From: Hydrogenoanaerobacterium saccharovorans
GTDB lineage: Bacteria > Bacillota > Clostridia > Oscillospirales > Ruminococcaceae
Length of the DNA: 64,000 nucleotides
Assembly: GCF_003814745.1 (NCBI RefSeq)
Contig: NZ_RKRD01000004.1
Location: 118,024 to 182,023, forward strand
Direction of reading: 5' to 3'
In this document: positions 24,421 to 33,909 of the stretch, piece after piece
Layout: every line of letters starts with the position of its first letter
Numbering within the stretch: the stretch's first letter is position 1
Made by a program: the position numbers and the translations under genes
Notes under the pieces: generated by a model
Databases searched by the model: none
Told to the model about the DNA's origin: nothing
Seen by the model: the letters and a program-made list of their open reading frames with translations, nothing else

Positions 24421-24480
24421 TCTTATTGAATAGATTAACGAATAGTTGAGTGAATATATTAGTTAATACATTTACGAATA
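24421..24480. repeat. AT-rich centromere-like repeats between parA and its partner
   Basis: TTGAATAGATTAACGAATAG and GTGAATATATTAGTTAATAC, then TTTACGAATA, repeat the elements at 22966-22999 and 23285-23350. They may serve both as partition site and as operator for the downstream RHH gene. Confidence 0.55.
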
Positions 24481-24492
24481 GGAGGCTCTCTC

Positions 24493-24888
24493 ATGGCAAA
24501 TAAGTTTACGCAAAGCATATTAGAACGTCAATATAAAGAAGCGCAGGAAGAAAAACGAACTAAAAAGAAAAAGGCAGCCGCACCGGAGCCGACCGAAACC
24601 GCCGCAGTAGCCGAACCAAAAGTACAACCTGAACCGGTCGTATTGCATCAAACACCTAAAGAAACCGAAAAAACAAAAGCGAGCCACCCGGCCATTGTTA
24701 TGGCACCGGAGGTAAACTTAGATGCCTATATTATCAAAGAAACAGAACGTGTTGCTAAAAATAAAACGTTCTATCTCGACCAAGCGGTGATTGAAGCAAT
24801 CCGTTTTGCCGCAAAAAAACAGAGAATTACCGACAGTAAGCTTGTCAATGATATTTTACGCAAAGTTTTAGGAGTAAAAAACGACTAG
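24493..24888 (+). CDS. ribbon-helix-helix ParB-analogue
   Basis: 131 residues, GGAGG before ATG. The N-terminal ~75 residues are a flexible Lys/Glu/Pro/Ala-rich tail (KRTKKKKAAAPEPTETAAVA), as in small centromere-binding partners of ParA where the tail stimulates the ATPase. The C-terminal ~45 residues (KTFYLDQAVIEAIRFAAKKQ, ITDSKLVNDILRKVL) have the strand-helix-helix pattern of an RHH dimer. Its position 75 bases behind parA, with repeats in between, supports a partition-partner role. The stop codon overlaps the first iteron. Confidence 0.75.
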   Translation: MANKFTQSILERQYKEAQEEKRTKKKKAAAPEPTETAAVAEPKVQPEPVVLHQTPKETEKTKASHPAIVMAPEVNLDAYIIKETERVAKNKTFYLDQAVIEAIRFAAKKQRITDSKLVNDILRKVLGVKND

Positions 24889-25407
24889 CCGAAAGTGTAT
24901 ACCATCTGCAAAAAACGGTAACAGTGAAAGCACTACCCGAAACTGTATACCATTCAGAAAGGTTGCATATACTTAAAAAATAGCTGTAAAAATCAGTAGA
25001 TTATCCAAATTATAGTAAATAATTCTATGAAACCTGTCCAATGTAAAGCTTTTTAGGTATACACTTTAAAAGACATTATACTCACTAGCCGAAAGTGTAT
25101 ACCATCAAATGAAAAAAACGGCAAAAATGATGAAAAGCAAGGACTATCCAAAACTGTATACCTTCTTTGGATGGGTATAGATGCTTAAATTATCTTTAAA
25201 GGGAAATTGGTGTAACAGTACTTCCGTTACATACAGTACTTACAGGTGTGAAAAAAAGCCCCAAAATAGACTGGAAAAGCCTTTACTTACTAGGTTATTC
25301 CGGTCTATCGCTATTTATTCATAGTATACAGTTTCGGCTAGTACAGTATACAAATATGGCTAGTTCAGTATACAGTTTCGGCTAGTACGGTATACAATTT
25401 CGGTGAG
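24885..25407. other. iteron-type replication origin
   Basis: Four direct iterons of the form CTAGCCGAAAGTGTATACC (24885, 24933, 25085, 25144; two degenerate) face four inverted ones ending GGCTAG (25322, 25344, 25366, 25388). The ~160 bases between (25165-25320) are AT-rich with direct TTAC/CTTAC repeats. The array sits between the partition genes and the primase-helicase gene, the usual place for an oriV. The binding protein may be the initiator-like protein at 54-1337, but this cannot be shown here. Confidence 0.75.
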
Positions 25408-25464
25408 TGCGCCCCCTTAGAAACTATGATACACTGTATTTAACGGTTGAAGGAGGGGCAGCAG

Positions 25465-27414
25465 ATGGACAAGCGTAATGAACTCAAACCGTACTTGGAG
25501 GATTACCTTCGGCAAAAGGGCGTCAATATACTCAAAGCCTTTTGCTGTCTCAATCCCGCACATGACGACAAGCACCCTTCGATGCGGTGTAACCGCAAAA
25601 ACCACACGGTTCACTGTTTTTCCTGCGGAGTTACCTACGATATATTCGATTTAATCGGCATTGATTACGGTCTTACCTATTTTCCAGAACAATATCGAAA
25701 AGTTTATGAAATGTTTTACGGTGAAATACCATTAAGTCAGGATGACAGTGGTCAGAAGAAAAAAGAGAAAAAAGAACTCCGGAGCAGACGATATTCAGCT
25801 GAAACGGCGGAAAAACACGGAAACAGCCTGGTACGCGACAAAGAGACGGAGCTACGGGCCCTGATGCACCGTGCAAAACAAAACAACGAGTACTTTCAGT
25901 CTCGTGGTATTGGCGATGAGCTTTGCAAAAAGTACGGCTTATTTGAAGATGATGAGCGCGCTTATATGCCGCTGTTTGAGGGCGGGGTATGCACGGGATG
26001 GTGCGCAAGAGCAAAGAGTGATGGGGTTAAGCCACGCTACAAAAACTCCACCGGCGGAATGGGCGTCTGGAACAGCGATCTTTTTACAACTAGTTTTAAC
26101 ACCCAAAGCGGTGAGAGTGTGTTATCTTCATCGACAAACGGGGAAAATATTTACATCACAGAGGGTATCATCAACGCCCTTACCCTAGAGCAGATGGGCT
26201 GTAAAGCGGTTGCCCTGTGCGGCAGCCAGAATGTACAAAAGCTGCTGACACTGTGCGAGCAAAATGCCGCTGCGGTGAACCGTTTGCGTTTTGTGGCATG
26301 CGGCGACAACGACAGGGCAGGGGAGAGCATGAACCGTGCTTTACTAGATGGCATGAAAGAGCGCGGGCTCAGCTGTACGGTGCTTGCATTGGGGGACGGT
26401 GATGGAGACATCAACGACCTTTACCTGCGCGACCGTGAACGTTTGCGTTCCTATGTGCAGGCGGTAGAGGGCGAACACAGCCGCGACATAGCAAATTACC
26501 TTGCCGATGCGGCAGGGGCAAGCCTGGATGCTTTTTTTGCAGAAGGGGAGCGCCGAGCAAAAAGGAAGGGGATTTCCACCGGATTTGATTCGCTGGACGA
26601 CATTCTTGATGGAGGAATTTACAGTGGATTGTATGTAATCGGAGCAATTTCGAGCCTTGGAAAAACCAGTTTTGTTTTACAGGTTGCGGACTACATAGCC
26701 GAGCACAGTGCAGATGTGCTCTTTTTCTCGTTGGAGCAAAGCCGCTTTGAATTGATTGCAAAATCGCTCAGCCGAACCAGTGCTCTGCTGGATACGAAAC
26801 TACGACGCTGTGCCTTTACCGCGCGGGAACTGCTACGCGGGGACCAACCCGCAAACGAAATGGTACAGACTCTTTTGGAAACGACCAAACGCACCTACGC
26901 GCAAGCGGCGCAAGGGATGTTTTTGCGCGAAGGGATCGCGGACATCGGCGCGCAGGAAATCCGCGAGGCAGTGCGCCAACACATCGCCATGAGGGGGGCA
27001 GCCCCCGTAGTGGTGGTGGATTATCTGCAGATTTTAAAACCGTTTGATATCCGTGCAACCGACAAGCAAAATACCGACCGCGCGGTGGTGGAACTCAAGC
27101 GCATCAGCCGCGATTTTGACGTACCCGTTATCGCTATCTCTAGTTTTAATCGGGATAATTACCGCAGTGCGGTATCAATGGAAGCATTCAAAGAGAGTGG
27201 TGCGGTGGAATACAGCAGCGACGTCCTCTTTGGTATGCAGCTTGCGGGGGCAGGGGAGAGTGGTTTTGATGTGAACGCCGCGAAGGGGAAAGAACCGCGT
27301 CAGGTGGAGCTTGTAATGCTCAAAAACCGCAACGGCATCCCCTACGCCAAATTAAAATTCGATTATTATGCAAAATTCAGCTTGTTCAGCGAGGCAGGCA
27401 GTGCGCGTAAGTAA
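25465..27414 (+). CDS. primase-helicase fusion (CHC2-TOPRIM-DnaB-like)
   Basis: 649 residues from ATG at 25465, with AGGAGGGG six bases upstream. Residues 20-60 form a zinc finger (CCLNPAHDDKH, then HCFSCG). Residues 170-310 form a TOPRIM domain with ITEGIINALT and CGDNDRAGE, the primase catalytic acidic residues. From about 370 a RecA-like hexameric helicase core follows: Walker A GAISSLGKTS, LFFSLEQSR, Walker B VVVVDYLQIL, and a DVPVIAISSFNR motif. Fused proteins of this type (T7 gp4, some plasmids and phages) unwind and prime at the replication fork. It lies directly behind the iterons. Its G+C content is visibly higher than the flanking non-coding DNA. Confidence 0.9.
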   Translation: MDKRNELKPYLEDYLRQKGVNILKAFCCLNPAHDDKHPSMRCNRKNHTVHCFSCGVTYDIFDLIGIDYGLTYFPEQYRKVYEMFYGEIPLSQDDSGQKKKEKKELRSRRYSAETAEKHGNSLVRDKETELRALMHRAKQNNEYFQSRGIGDELCKKYGLFEDDERAYMPLFEGGVCTGWCARAKSDGVKPRYKNSTGGMGVWNSDLFTTSFNTQSGESVLSSSTNGENIYITEGIINALTLEQMGCKAVALCGSQNVQKLLTLCEQNAAAVNRLRFVACGDNDRAGESMNRALLDGMKERGLSCTVLALGDGDGDINDLYLRDRERLRSYVQAVEGEHSRDIANYLADAAGASLDAFFAEGERRAKRKGISTGFDSLDDILDGGIYSGLYVIGAISSLGKTSFVLQVADYIAEHSADVLFFSLEQSRFELIAKSLSRTSALLDTKLRRCAFTARELLRGDQPANEMVQTLLETTKRTYAQAAQGMFLREGIADIGAQEIREAVRQHIAMRGAAPVVVVDYLQILKPFDIRATDKQNTDRAVVELKRISRDFDVPVIAISSFNRDNYRSAVSMEAFKESGAVEYSSDVLFGMQLAGAGESGFDVNAAKGKEPRQVELVMLKNRNGIPYAKLKFDYYAKFSLFSEAGSARK

Positions 27415-27423
27415 CTGCGTTCG

Positions 27424-27480
27424 TGCCACCCGTAAAAACGGCATACCTATGCGGAAAACAGCGAATACGGTGGCATTTTT
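27424..27480 (+). terminator. terminator after the primase-helicase gene
   Basis: TGCCACC-CGTA pairs with TACGGTGGCA and is followed by five T. Downstream, at 27567-27584, GGTGGCACATGTGCCACC is a perfect 18-bp palindrome that repeats the same stem sequence and may be a protein site. Confidence 0.6.
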
Positions 27481-27705
27481 ATCATGCGATGATATCATGA
27501 TTATTAGGATAATTACGTTGTTTTGTTAAAAAGTGATATCATTCACTGCTTGAGATAAGTGAAGAAGGTGGCACATGTGCCACCCGATAAATCAGCCTGC
27601 ACTGCGGGCTGAGGTGCTGTGAGGTGGCATTTTTGCCATACTCCTTTATCCTGTAGCATGGTTTTTTAAAGCAGCGGATAGAAATGAAAACAGGAGGGAA
27701 ACGGA

Positions 27706-28080
27706 ATGGCAGAAAAATTGCTGCGTTACGAAGATGAACTTGCCGATGAGGTGAAAAGTCTTGCCAAAAAGCAAAAGAAAAGTGAGAATCAAGTGATTCA
27801 AGATGCCATTCAGTTTTACTGCGCCTACTGTACCAGCAAAGAAAAGGCAAATTTCTTAAATGACCAAAACAAGTTGATGATGGCACAGTTGGAAACGAAA
27901 ATCAACAAAAAAACAAATGAGGTGCTGAGCGAACTCGCCATTCAATGCGCGGTTCAAAATATGATTTTAGGAAACAGTCTTGACATCTCTATGGCGGATT
28001 TTCATGAGTATCAAGAGAAGGCAAAGAGCTTCTTGAAACAGAAAAACCGACCGTTGAGGCTGGACGATATCTTGTGGTAA
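27706..28080 (+). CDS. ribbon-helix-helix DNA-binding protein
   Basis: 124 residues, AGGAGGG before ATG. The N-terminus (LLRYEDELADEVKSLAKKQ, KSENQVIQDAIQFYC) fits a strand-helix-helix RHH domain, followed by a helical, probably coiled-coil part (NKLMMAQLETKINKKTNEVLSEL) and a conserved-looking end (RPLRLDDILW). Such proteins act as copy-control or mobilisation accessory factors. It follows the primase-helicase gene after palindromes that could be its operators. The family is not identified precisely. Confidence 0.6.
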   Translation: MAEKLLRYEDELADEVKSLAKKQKKSENQVIQDAIQFYCAYCTSKEKANFLNDQNKLMMAQLETKINKKTNEVLSELAIQCAVQNMILGNSLDISMADFHEYQEKAKSFLKQKNRPLRLDDILW

Positions 28081-28201
28081 AAAGTATCCTTTCATCGGAT
28101 ATTCTATTACAAAAATGGGCTCTCTTTATCTAAAAAATCATATGCACAATTCTCTCTTGATTTTTCACGTTTCTTAAAAAATTTAAAAATGGCAGGATAA
28201 G

Positions 28202-28249
28202 GCGTATTATAATACGCTGCGAAACCTCTTAAAGCAAAGCGTTTAAGAG
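28202..28249. repeat. palindrome pair in a gene-free stretch
   Basis: GCGTATTATAATACGC (28202-28217) is a perfect 16-bp palindrome, followed by CTCTTAAA and TTTAAGAG arms (28226-28249). The 400-base stretch 28081-28483 holds no gene I can support. The palindromes could be operators or part of a replication or partition site. Confidence 0.45.
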
Positions 28250-28483
28250 ATATTACAATTCACCAAGAGGTAATACAAACGTATTATCGCTGTTTTATAG
28301 ATAAATGTTGTATTTCTCACAGTGAAACGTACCACACAAAAGATATTACATCATACTTGCTGTGGTTTAGAAAAAATCTCAACACAAGAGATAATTATAA
28401 ACCCCACTAAATATTAATTGACACCGCTGACTGAAAAGCGCAGTGCTTTTTTGGTATCCGTCAAAGAACGCCACCGAAGAGCC

Positions 28484-29449
28484 TCAAACTTCGGTAGAGT
28501 TCTGAACATCAACACCAACTCTTATACCAGTTTCAATCATTCTATTATATATGTTTAATGGTACATATGGATTATGGACTAATATGGTTACTAAGTCGTA
28601 AACACCCTCTTGATGAGGAAGTGATACGATTGCAGGGATGGATGTCTGAGTGCCATTTTCTAAAGAGAAAAATATAACATCTTGGTTATTGTTAAATTCA
28701 ACTTGTTTCCAATTTAAAAGTGTTATCACTGCAAAATTCTGTTTTTTACCATACGATTGGTTTCCTGCATGGATAAAGAATTTCAAATCATCATCACCAT
28801 GTTTGTTTTCAGTTAACCACCTTTTCAAAAGATCTTGCTTATTGCTGATTAAAATTCCATCAAACACAGCTTCATTTGAATTCTCCAACTGTGTATAAGT
28901 TACATCGGGTACTTTTGAATTACCTACTAAAATATTAAATCTAAGAAATAACAAGTGATTCATGTCCGTACTTTTTCTGTATTCACAATCTAAAGAGTGA
29001 ATGTCAGGGTATTTTGCAATGACAAAAAACACATCATGAAATCCTTGCTGTAAATTTTCGATTTTAAATGGAATTAAAACATTCTCGTTACTCTTTGCAC
29101 TAAAATCATATTCTGTAACCGTGCTTTCATTCACAATAAAAGCAGTCTGCTTATAGTCGATAAACAGCATTAGTTTGTACTTTCTATCATTGTCAATCAT
29201 ATTCCCAAGTGAAATTATCTTTTCAAATCTTTCTCCTGGTTTCAGCTCAAATGACATAGTCTCTTCAATGATACCATCGTTGTTGTGTAAGCTTAACCCA
29301 ACACCACCCGATGCCATATATGGCAAAGTATAATTTTGTGTAATTTCTTTCGATAATTGTTCTAAATCTTGTTCACTCAAAGCATTATTGCATCCGCTTA
29401 TAAAGCAGATAGAGAAAAAGAAAAGCAGTAGATATGCCACTTTTTTCAT
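28484..29449 (-). CDS. lipoprotein, unknown family
   Basis: 321 residues with lipobox CFISGC and a good GGAGAAGG ribosome site. The mature part is ~300 residues of mostly beta character in about three sections (MSFELKPGERFEKIISLG; VPDVTYTQLENSNEAVF; IVSLPHQEGVYDLVTIL), as in multi-Ig or jelly-roll surface proteins. The section around KPGERFEKI resembles domains that describe loss of hormone-like 'stabilising' strands, but this is weak. No enzyme motif is seen. It is transcribed divergently from the secreted protein at 29755. Confidence 0.6.
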   Translation of the reverse strand: MKKVAYLLLFFFSICFISGCNNALSEQDLEQLSKEITQNYTLPYMASGGVGLSLHNNDGIIEETMSFELKPGERFEKIISLGNMIDNDRKYKLMLFIDYKQTAFIVNESTVTEYDFSAKSNENVLIPFKIENLQQGFHDVFFVIAKYPDIHSLDCEYRKSTDMNHLLFLRFNILVGNSKVPDVTYTQLENSNEAVFDGILISNKQDLLKRWLTENKHGDDDLKFFIHAGNQSYGKKQNFAVITLLNWKQVEFNNNQDVIFFSLENGTQTSIPAIVSLPHQEGVYDLVTILVHNPYVPLNIYNRMIETGIRVGVDVQNSTEV

Positions 29450-29493
29450 TTTAACCCCTTCTCCTTATTAGGAATATGCATAGGCATACTAAA

Positions 29494-29536
29494 AAAGAAA
29501 CCCGAGTAAAGAAGAAAGCTGAACTCGGGTTTCTTT
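29494..29536. terminator. orphan terminator between divergent genes
   Basis: AAAGAAACCCGAGT pairs with ACTCGGGTTTCTTT and is T-flanked on both sides. It lies between two divergent start codons, where no protein gene ends. An unseen small RNA on either strand (29540-29750 on the minus strand is the likelier) could end here. The rest of 29450-29754 shows nothing else. Confidence 0.65.
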
Positions 29537-29754
29537 TTAATTTAAGTATATAGCGTATCATATAAATCGAAAATTGTAAAATATGTAAATATATAACAAT
29601 GCAAGTTTGGTTCATCTGATACTTTTTAGTTACAATATGGCGTCTGCATTTTAGACAACCAATACTTAAAAGTAGCATAATATTTGAAATCTTTACAAAT
29701 AAAGGATTTTATGTTACCATATTATATATTAGTATTGATGTAGGAGTGTAGAGT

Positions 29755-30336
29755 ATGAAGAAGTTTTTCTGCCTGTTACTAAGTTCTGTCATTCTGGCAA
29801 CTCTAATCGTCCCTGCATTTGCCATCGCCAATACCGTTGCCGATTTGCAGCGCGAATTAGAGCAGCTGCAGTCCAGCATCGACAATGTTAAAACAGGGGA
29901 TGCACCCGGTTTCTCAAGCTTTAAACAGAGGTACATCGCCGAGCAGGAGGAAATCGATAAAAATATAACTGAAATGATGTCGCAAATTGATAAGCAAATT
30001 GCATCCAGCAACGAGACTTTCAAAAACAACAGTTCGATTGAATTTACGCGCTATTTCAACATCAAAATGGAGGAAGAAGACGCCATTCAAAAATCAATCG
30101 ATGAACTTCTTTTGCAAAACGAGAATCTGTTTGGGCTGGGCAGCGGCGGCAATGACGGCAGCACCACGCACTGCGGCAAACCGATGAAGTTGTATGCCGG
30201 CAAATACATTGGTAAACGGTCGTGCAACAGAACGCCTGCCGAACGGGATAACAAAGATGATGTGTATTTTTACGCGTGGGAATGCAACTACTGCGGCGCC
30301 CGAGCCGAGTACATAAATACCGTTTGCACTCATTAA
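29755..30336 (+). CDS. secreted coiled-coil protein with C-terminal zinc ribbon
   Basis: 193 residues. Signal peptide MKKFFCLLLSSVILATLIVP with cleavage after AFA. Residues 25-120 are helical with heptad patterns (VADLQRELEQLQSSIDNV; IDKNITEMMSQIDKQI), so coiled-coil. After a Gly-rich linker (GLGSGGNDGS), a C-terminal domain has THCGKPM, SCNRT, ECNYCGARA and VCTH: six cysteines and two or three histidines placed as in a zinc ribbon. Zinc ribbons are unusual in exported proteins. A frameshifted relic of this 3' end occurs at 36133-36330. The terminator at 30368-30407 follows. Confidence 0.65.
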   Translation: MKKFFCLLLSSVILATLIVPAFAIANTVADLQRELEQLQSSIDNVKTGDAPGFSSFKQRYIAEQEEIDKNITEMMSQIDKQIASSNETFKNNSSIEFTRYFNIKMEEEDAIQKSIDELLLQNENLFGLGSGGNDGSTTHCGKPMKLYAGKYIGKRSCNRTPAERDNKDDVYFYAWECNYCGARAEYINTVCTH

Positions 30337-30365
30337 AGTGCGGCAGGCTCAGTCATTGCAATATA

Positions 30366-30586
30366 ACAAAAAAGCAACCCCAATTCAAAAAGAACGGGGG
30401 TTGCTTTGTGCGTTTTATAGAACTTGCCTAAAATCGAACTAGAGGCTTGCTTTTTTCCAACATTAGCCATATAATAGTATTTAGAGGCACAATTAGTGCA
30501 AAGCAGGTACAAGGTGCGGCAACACCCTGTACCCTGTATACGGAGTAGTAGCTCCATAAACAACGGCATAAAAGCCGCACTTTGCA
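30366..30586 (-). ncRNA. structured RNA, copy 1 (unrecognised family)
   Basis: On the minus strand a sigmaA promoter (next entry) leads to an RNA that folds by eye into a four-way junction. The closing stem is TGCAAAG/CTTTGCA, followed by hairpin GCGGC/GCCG(T), hairpin ATGGAG/CTCCGT and a long hairpin CAGGGTACAGGGTG with CACCTTGTACCTG. A small GCAC/GTGC hairpin comes after. A second copy (36345-36573) keeps all stems, with U-A to U-G, A-U to G-U and G-U to G-C changes in the long hairpin. No ORF is conserved between the copies. I do not recognise a known family. Confidence 0.6.
30368..30407. terminator. bidirectional hairpin after the zinc-ribbon gene
   Basis: AAAGCAACCCC pairs with GGGGGTTGCTTT. 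T-runs on both sides would stop the secreted-protein transcript (plus) and the structured RNA (minus). Confidence 0.75.
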
Positions 30587-30591
30587 TATCT

Positions 30592-30621
30592 ATTATACGC
30601 CGAACGAACCCGTTTTGTAAA
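30592..30621 (-). promoter_or_regulatory. sigmaA promoter of structured RNA copy 1
   Basis: TTTACA (30616-30621), 18-base spacer, TATAAT (30592-30597) on the minus strand. The same promoter with identical spacing precedes copy 2 (36580-36609). Confidence 0.75.
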
Positions 30622-30659
30622 GCGTAATATGCAAATTGCACTTGAATTCTGGTGTTGTA

Positions 30660-30819
30660 TGGGTAAACTCCATGCAGCACTTTTTTGTTGCCTCGCGGAT
30701 AAGCGATGGGGGTTAATAGCCTGCCCCTCCAAGCAGAATATTTCCGTCACCCCCCATCTTGCTTACTCCGTCGAGGAACGATTAAGCCCCGCTGTACGTT
30801 GTTGTACGGTGGGGTTTTT
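30660..30819 (+). ncRNA. long-hairpin RNA divergent from the structured RNA, copy 1
   Basis: GTTGCCTCG-CGGA-TAAGC-GATGGGGG pairs with CCCCCATC, GCTTA, TCCG and CGAGGAAC to form a ~25-bp interrupted stem with a loop of about 35 bases. A terminator (CCCCGC...GTGGGG, TTTTT) follows at 30787-30819. The stems are conserved in copy 2 while the loop changes. A weak promoter (TTGCAC, 16 bases, TATGGG) lies just upstream. It could be a separate small RNA or the leader of a longer transcript. Confidence 0.45.
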
Positions 30820-31158
30820 GGTTGTAACGGCAGGTTTTCCATACAAAGTAAAGTGTTGCACAAAAATAGATAAATTTGTAATTATTACAAAAATTTATAA
30901 GCATAGATTACCAATTTGTGATATAATAACCGCAGAGTACAAAAGATGAAAGCTTTTTATTAAAATAGATAACTGCTGCGTTACGTGCGGTTATTATAAT
31001 TATTCTGACATGCGGTGCGAAGTTTGCCTATCGGCAAAACCGCACATCGCCAATGATATCAAAACACTTTGTGTTTATGATATACAAATTTCTTGCGAAA
31101 AATTCGTATCCAAGCTATTTTTTAACTGAAAACATTTTACATCGAAGGGAATCAGGAC

Positions 31159-33863
31159 ATGAAAAAATTCTATCTGCGCTTTGTCAATGTTTTTCTTGCA
31201 CTGGTGCTTGCTGCACAAACAGCTACGCCTGTCTTTGCAATTGCGGATGGGGATAAGGCAGAAACACTACCTATACTGCCCATCACCGAATTGACCGAAG
31301 GAGAGAACACAAACCCTGAGTCTACATTGCCAACGGCAGATTTAGCGGATGCAGAGAACGTAAACTCCGAGCCTGCACTGCTAATGGCTGATTTAACGGA
31401 TGCAGAGCCCCAACCAGAACCTGCAACACCTTCTGCCCAAACCGCAGAAGAGGAAAACAAAGAAAACCCTGCACCCTCTGCCGAAGCAGAAGGCGGGGAG
31501 AACATAGAAAAAGCTCCTGCACAGCCTGTACCCGAATTAGCCGAGGCGAAAACCGTCGAAGCCGAAAATCAAAGCTTAGCAGCTGTTCCCGCAAACACTT
31601 ATCCCATAACCACACAGGTGATTGGCGGAGAAGCAACTGTACATGTCGACAAAATAAAAAAACAAGGCGAAGAAGTGACAATAAATATCACGGATTTTAC
31701 AACTGAGAATAATAAGTATATGTATGTTATGGTTCACTCGATAAGCGGTAGTATTAGGCGCTACCAAGTTGGGGAAATTACAAAAGGAGTACCTAACGAT
31801 ACAAAAAGATTTCAGTTTGAAATGCCGGATAGAGCGGTTATAGTTAAGGTGGAATTTCGAAATATAGTAACCATTGTGGAGCAGCCTGTTTCCCAAACCG
31901 TAACACGAGGAGAAGATGCCATTTTCAAGATCAAGTAAAAGGTCATCGAGCTTCAGACAAACATTCATATCAATGGCAAAAGCTTGATGAATGCGGTGAA
32001 TGGAAAAATATTGAGGGTGCAACTCAAAATTTTTATGATATAAAAAATACGACTTCAGAACATAATGGTGAGCAGTTGCGCTGTGTGGTTACAGACCTTA
32101 AATATTTGCAAAAAGCAACAATTAAGAGTGATGTGGTATCACTGACGATAGAAGAAGCTCAGCAAGCCGACAGAAAAATTATTAAAGTGGCTGATATGCC
32201 ATCGCAAAGCGTGAAAAATTACATAAACGCAAACGGATTGAACCTGCCAAAAGAAGTCGCTGTTACGCTAAGTGATAACAGCCAAAAACAGCTTGGTGTT
32301 GCGTGGGATACCTCTAATTATGATAATAGTATTCCGGAAGATTATTTACTAACGGGTAATTTGGTAATGGAGCAAGGTATTATTAACCCTGAGCATCTTA
32401 CAGCCAAAATTAAAATAACTGTTTGTGATGACCTTGGACATTCCTTTAGGGACGATTTAATCAATTCCTTAGATAACGCTTACACCTCATTAAAATGTAT
32501 TCCACTAAGAACAGAGTATAAAGAGCATCTGATAAAAGAGATTTTAAAAGCGGAAGCCGTTTTGGATACTAAAAATCCCACTTCGCGAGACTATATTACT
32601 GTAAATCGTACTTTATCAAAAATAGCAGAAGATATGCCTGATAAAGTTTGGTATTTTACTAGCCCAGAGTATGCAGATTTGGATGACATTGAACACTGGG
32701 TTAAGCATTTACCCAATCTGATAGAAATAGCGATGTTTACCCAAGAAAGCAGAGACCGTTTAGCAGGGGAAATAAATAAGTATCAATTAGAATTAGAAAA
32801 ACTAACAAAAACAGAACCCGAATATGACGATGAAAATGATGATGAATCTAAAATGCTTGTTTATAATCAATGGCTGGAACAAGTTCAAGATACTTATAAA
32901 TCTCTTACAGCAGATGTTAAAAAATTAGAACCGGTGCGACCAACAGGATATCCGGGCAAATATGGATTAAATAATCTTTTAAAAATTGCACGCGAAAAAA
33001 CTGCTTGCGGCAAGTATACGCAAGAAAGCCTTAAGAAACTAAACGAAGCAATCAAAACTGCACAAGTCGTATTTGATAACGAAAAAGCAGACTCTGAGCA
33101 AGTTATTGATGCTGAGTGGGCGCTAAGAGATACAATCGATTCGCTAGAAGAAGACCCAAATGCGAGCAAACCCTCAAACGGTGGTGGATCCGGCGGAGGT
33201 GGTTCCAGTAGAAGACGCGGTTCATCCGGCGGTTCCGGTGGTTCGGGCGGAGGCTCAAGTGACGGGGGAAACTATGTGCAGCCTCAAACCGGTACAGTCT
33301 GGGATATCAACAACAGCCTGACAAAATCGAAGTACGGCATCAACGTTACCATCAACGCCGATGATAAACTGAATACGGCTTTTTTAAGTGAATTGATGGC
33401 ACATAAACAAAAATCAGTGACGCTGAAATGTGACTGGTATAACTGGGATTTTTACGGCACGAGCATCGAAAACACCATGCCCGAGGTGGTTTGGTTTGAC
33501 ACCACCATCAGCACGGTGACGCCCAATCATGCGCAAATCAGCAAGCTGACAGGCAAAAACGATACCACTGTTTTGCACTTTGCTCACCAAGGCAAACTGG
33601 CGGGTAAAACAAAAATCACCGTTGATATTGATAAATACGCCAACAAAAAAATGTTCGTTTACCAATACAATGCTGCTAAAGCGCGCTTGGAACTGGTGCA
33701 AGCCAATGTAAATGTGAATGCAAGCGGTGTCATGGCATTTACCATTACAGAGGGTGCGGACTATATCATCAGTCCAACAGCCATAAAAGGCGCGGTAATT
33801 GTACCCAAACCTGTGCCCAAACCCGTCAAAAAAACAGCAGCCAAACCTGCACCAAAAAAATAA
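31159..33863 (+). pseudogene. large secreted surface protein gene with one frameshift
   Basis: Two abutting frames form one ~900-residue protein. Signal peptide MKKFYLRFVNVFLALVLAAQ; Glu/Pro/Ala-rich repeats to about 140 (LTEGENTNPESTLPTADLAD units); a beta domain; then an Ig-like domain broken at 31938. The first frame stops at GEDAIFKIK and the second continues the same domain (YQWQKLDECGEWKNIEGAT, GEQLRCVVTD). An extra base near the AAGTAAAAGG string would restore it; no classical slippery heptamer is seen. Later parts are helical, then a Gly/Ser linker (33180-33270), and a C-terminal beta domain with a Pro/Lys tail. There is no LPXTG. It is either a real frameshift or a sequence error. 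Confidence 0.7.
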
Positions 33864-33878
33864 TACGTCAAATCAAAA

Positions 33879-33909
33879 GCCCCGCTGTACGTTGTTGTAC
33901 GGCGGGGCT
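33879..33909 (+). terminator. terminator after the large surface protein
   Basis: AGCCCCGC-GTAC pairs with GTAC-GCGGGGCT and T follows. It is nearly the same sequence as the terminators of the two long-hairpin RNAs. The stretch 33910-34095 shows no gene. Confidence 0.8.

Noticed and set aside
22966..25407. CRISPR array from the repeated AT-rich and iteron sequences
   Set aside because: Repeats are irregular in spacing, vary in sequence and orientation, and fit centromere and iteron arrays; no cas genes are present.
31926..31942. Programmed -1 ribosomal frameshift in the large surface gene
   Set aside because: No X-XXY-YYZ heptamer in the right frame and no clear downstream stimulatory stem was seen; mutation or sequence error is simpler.
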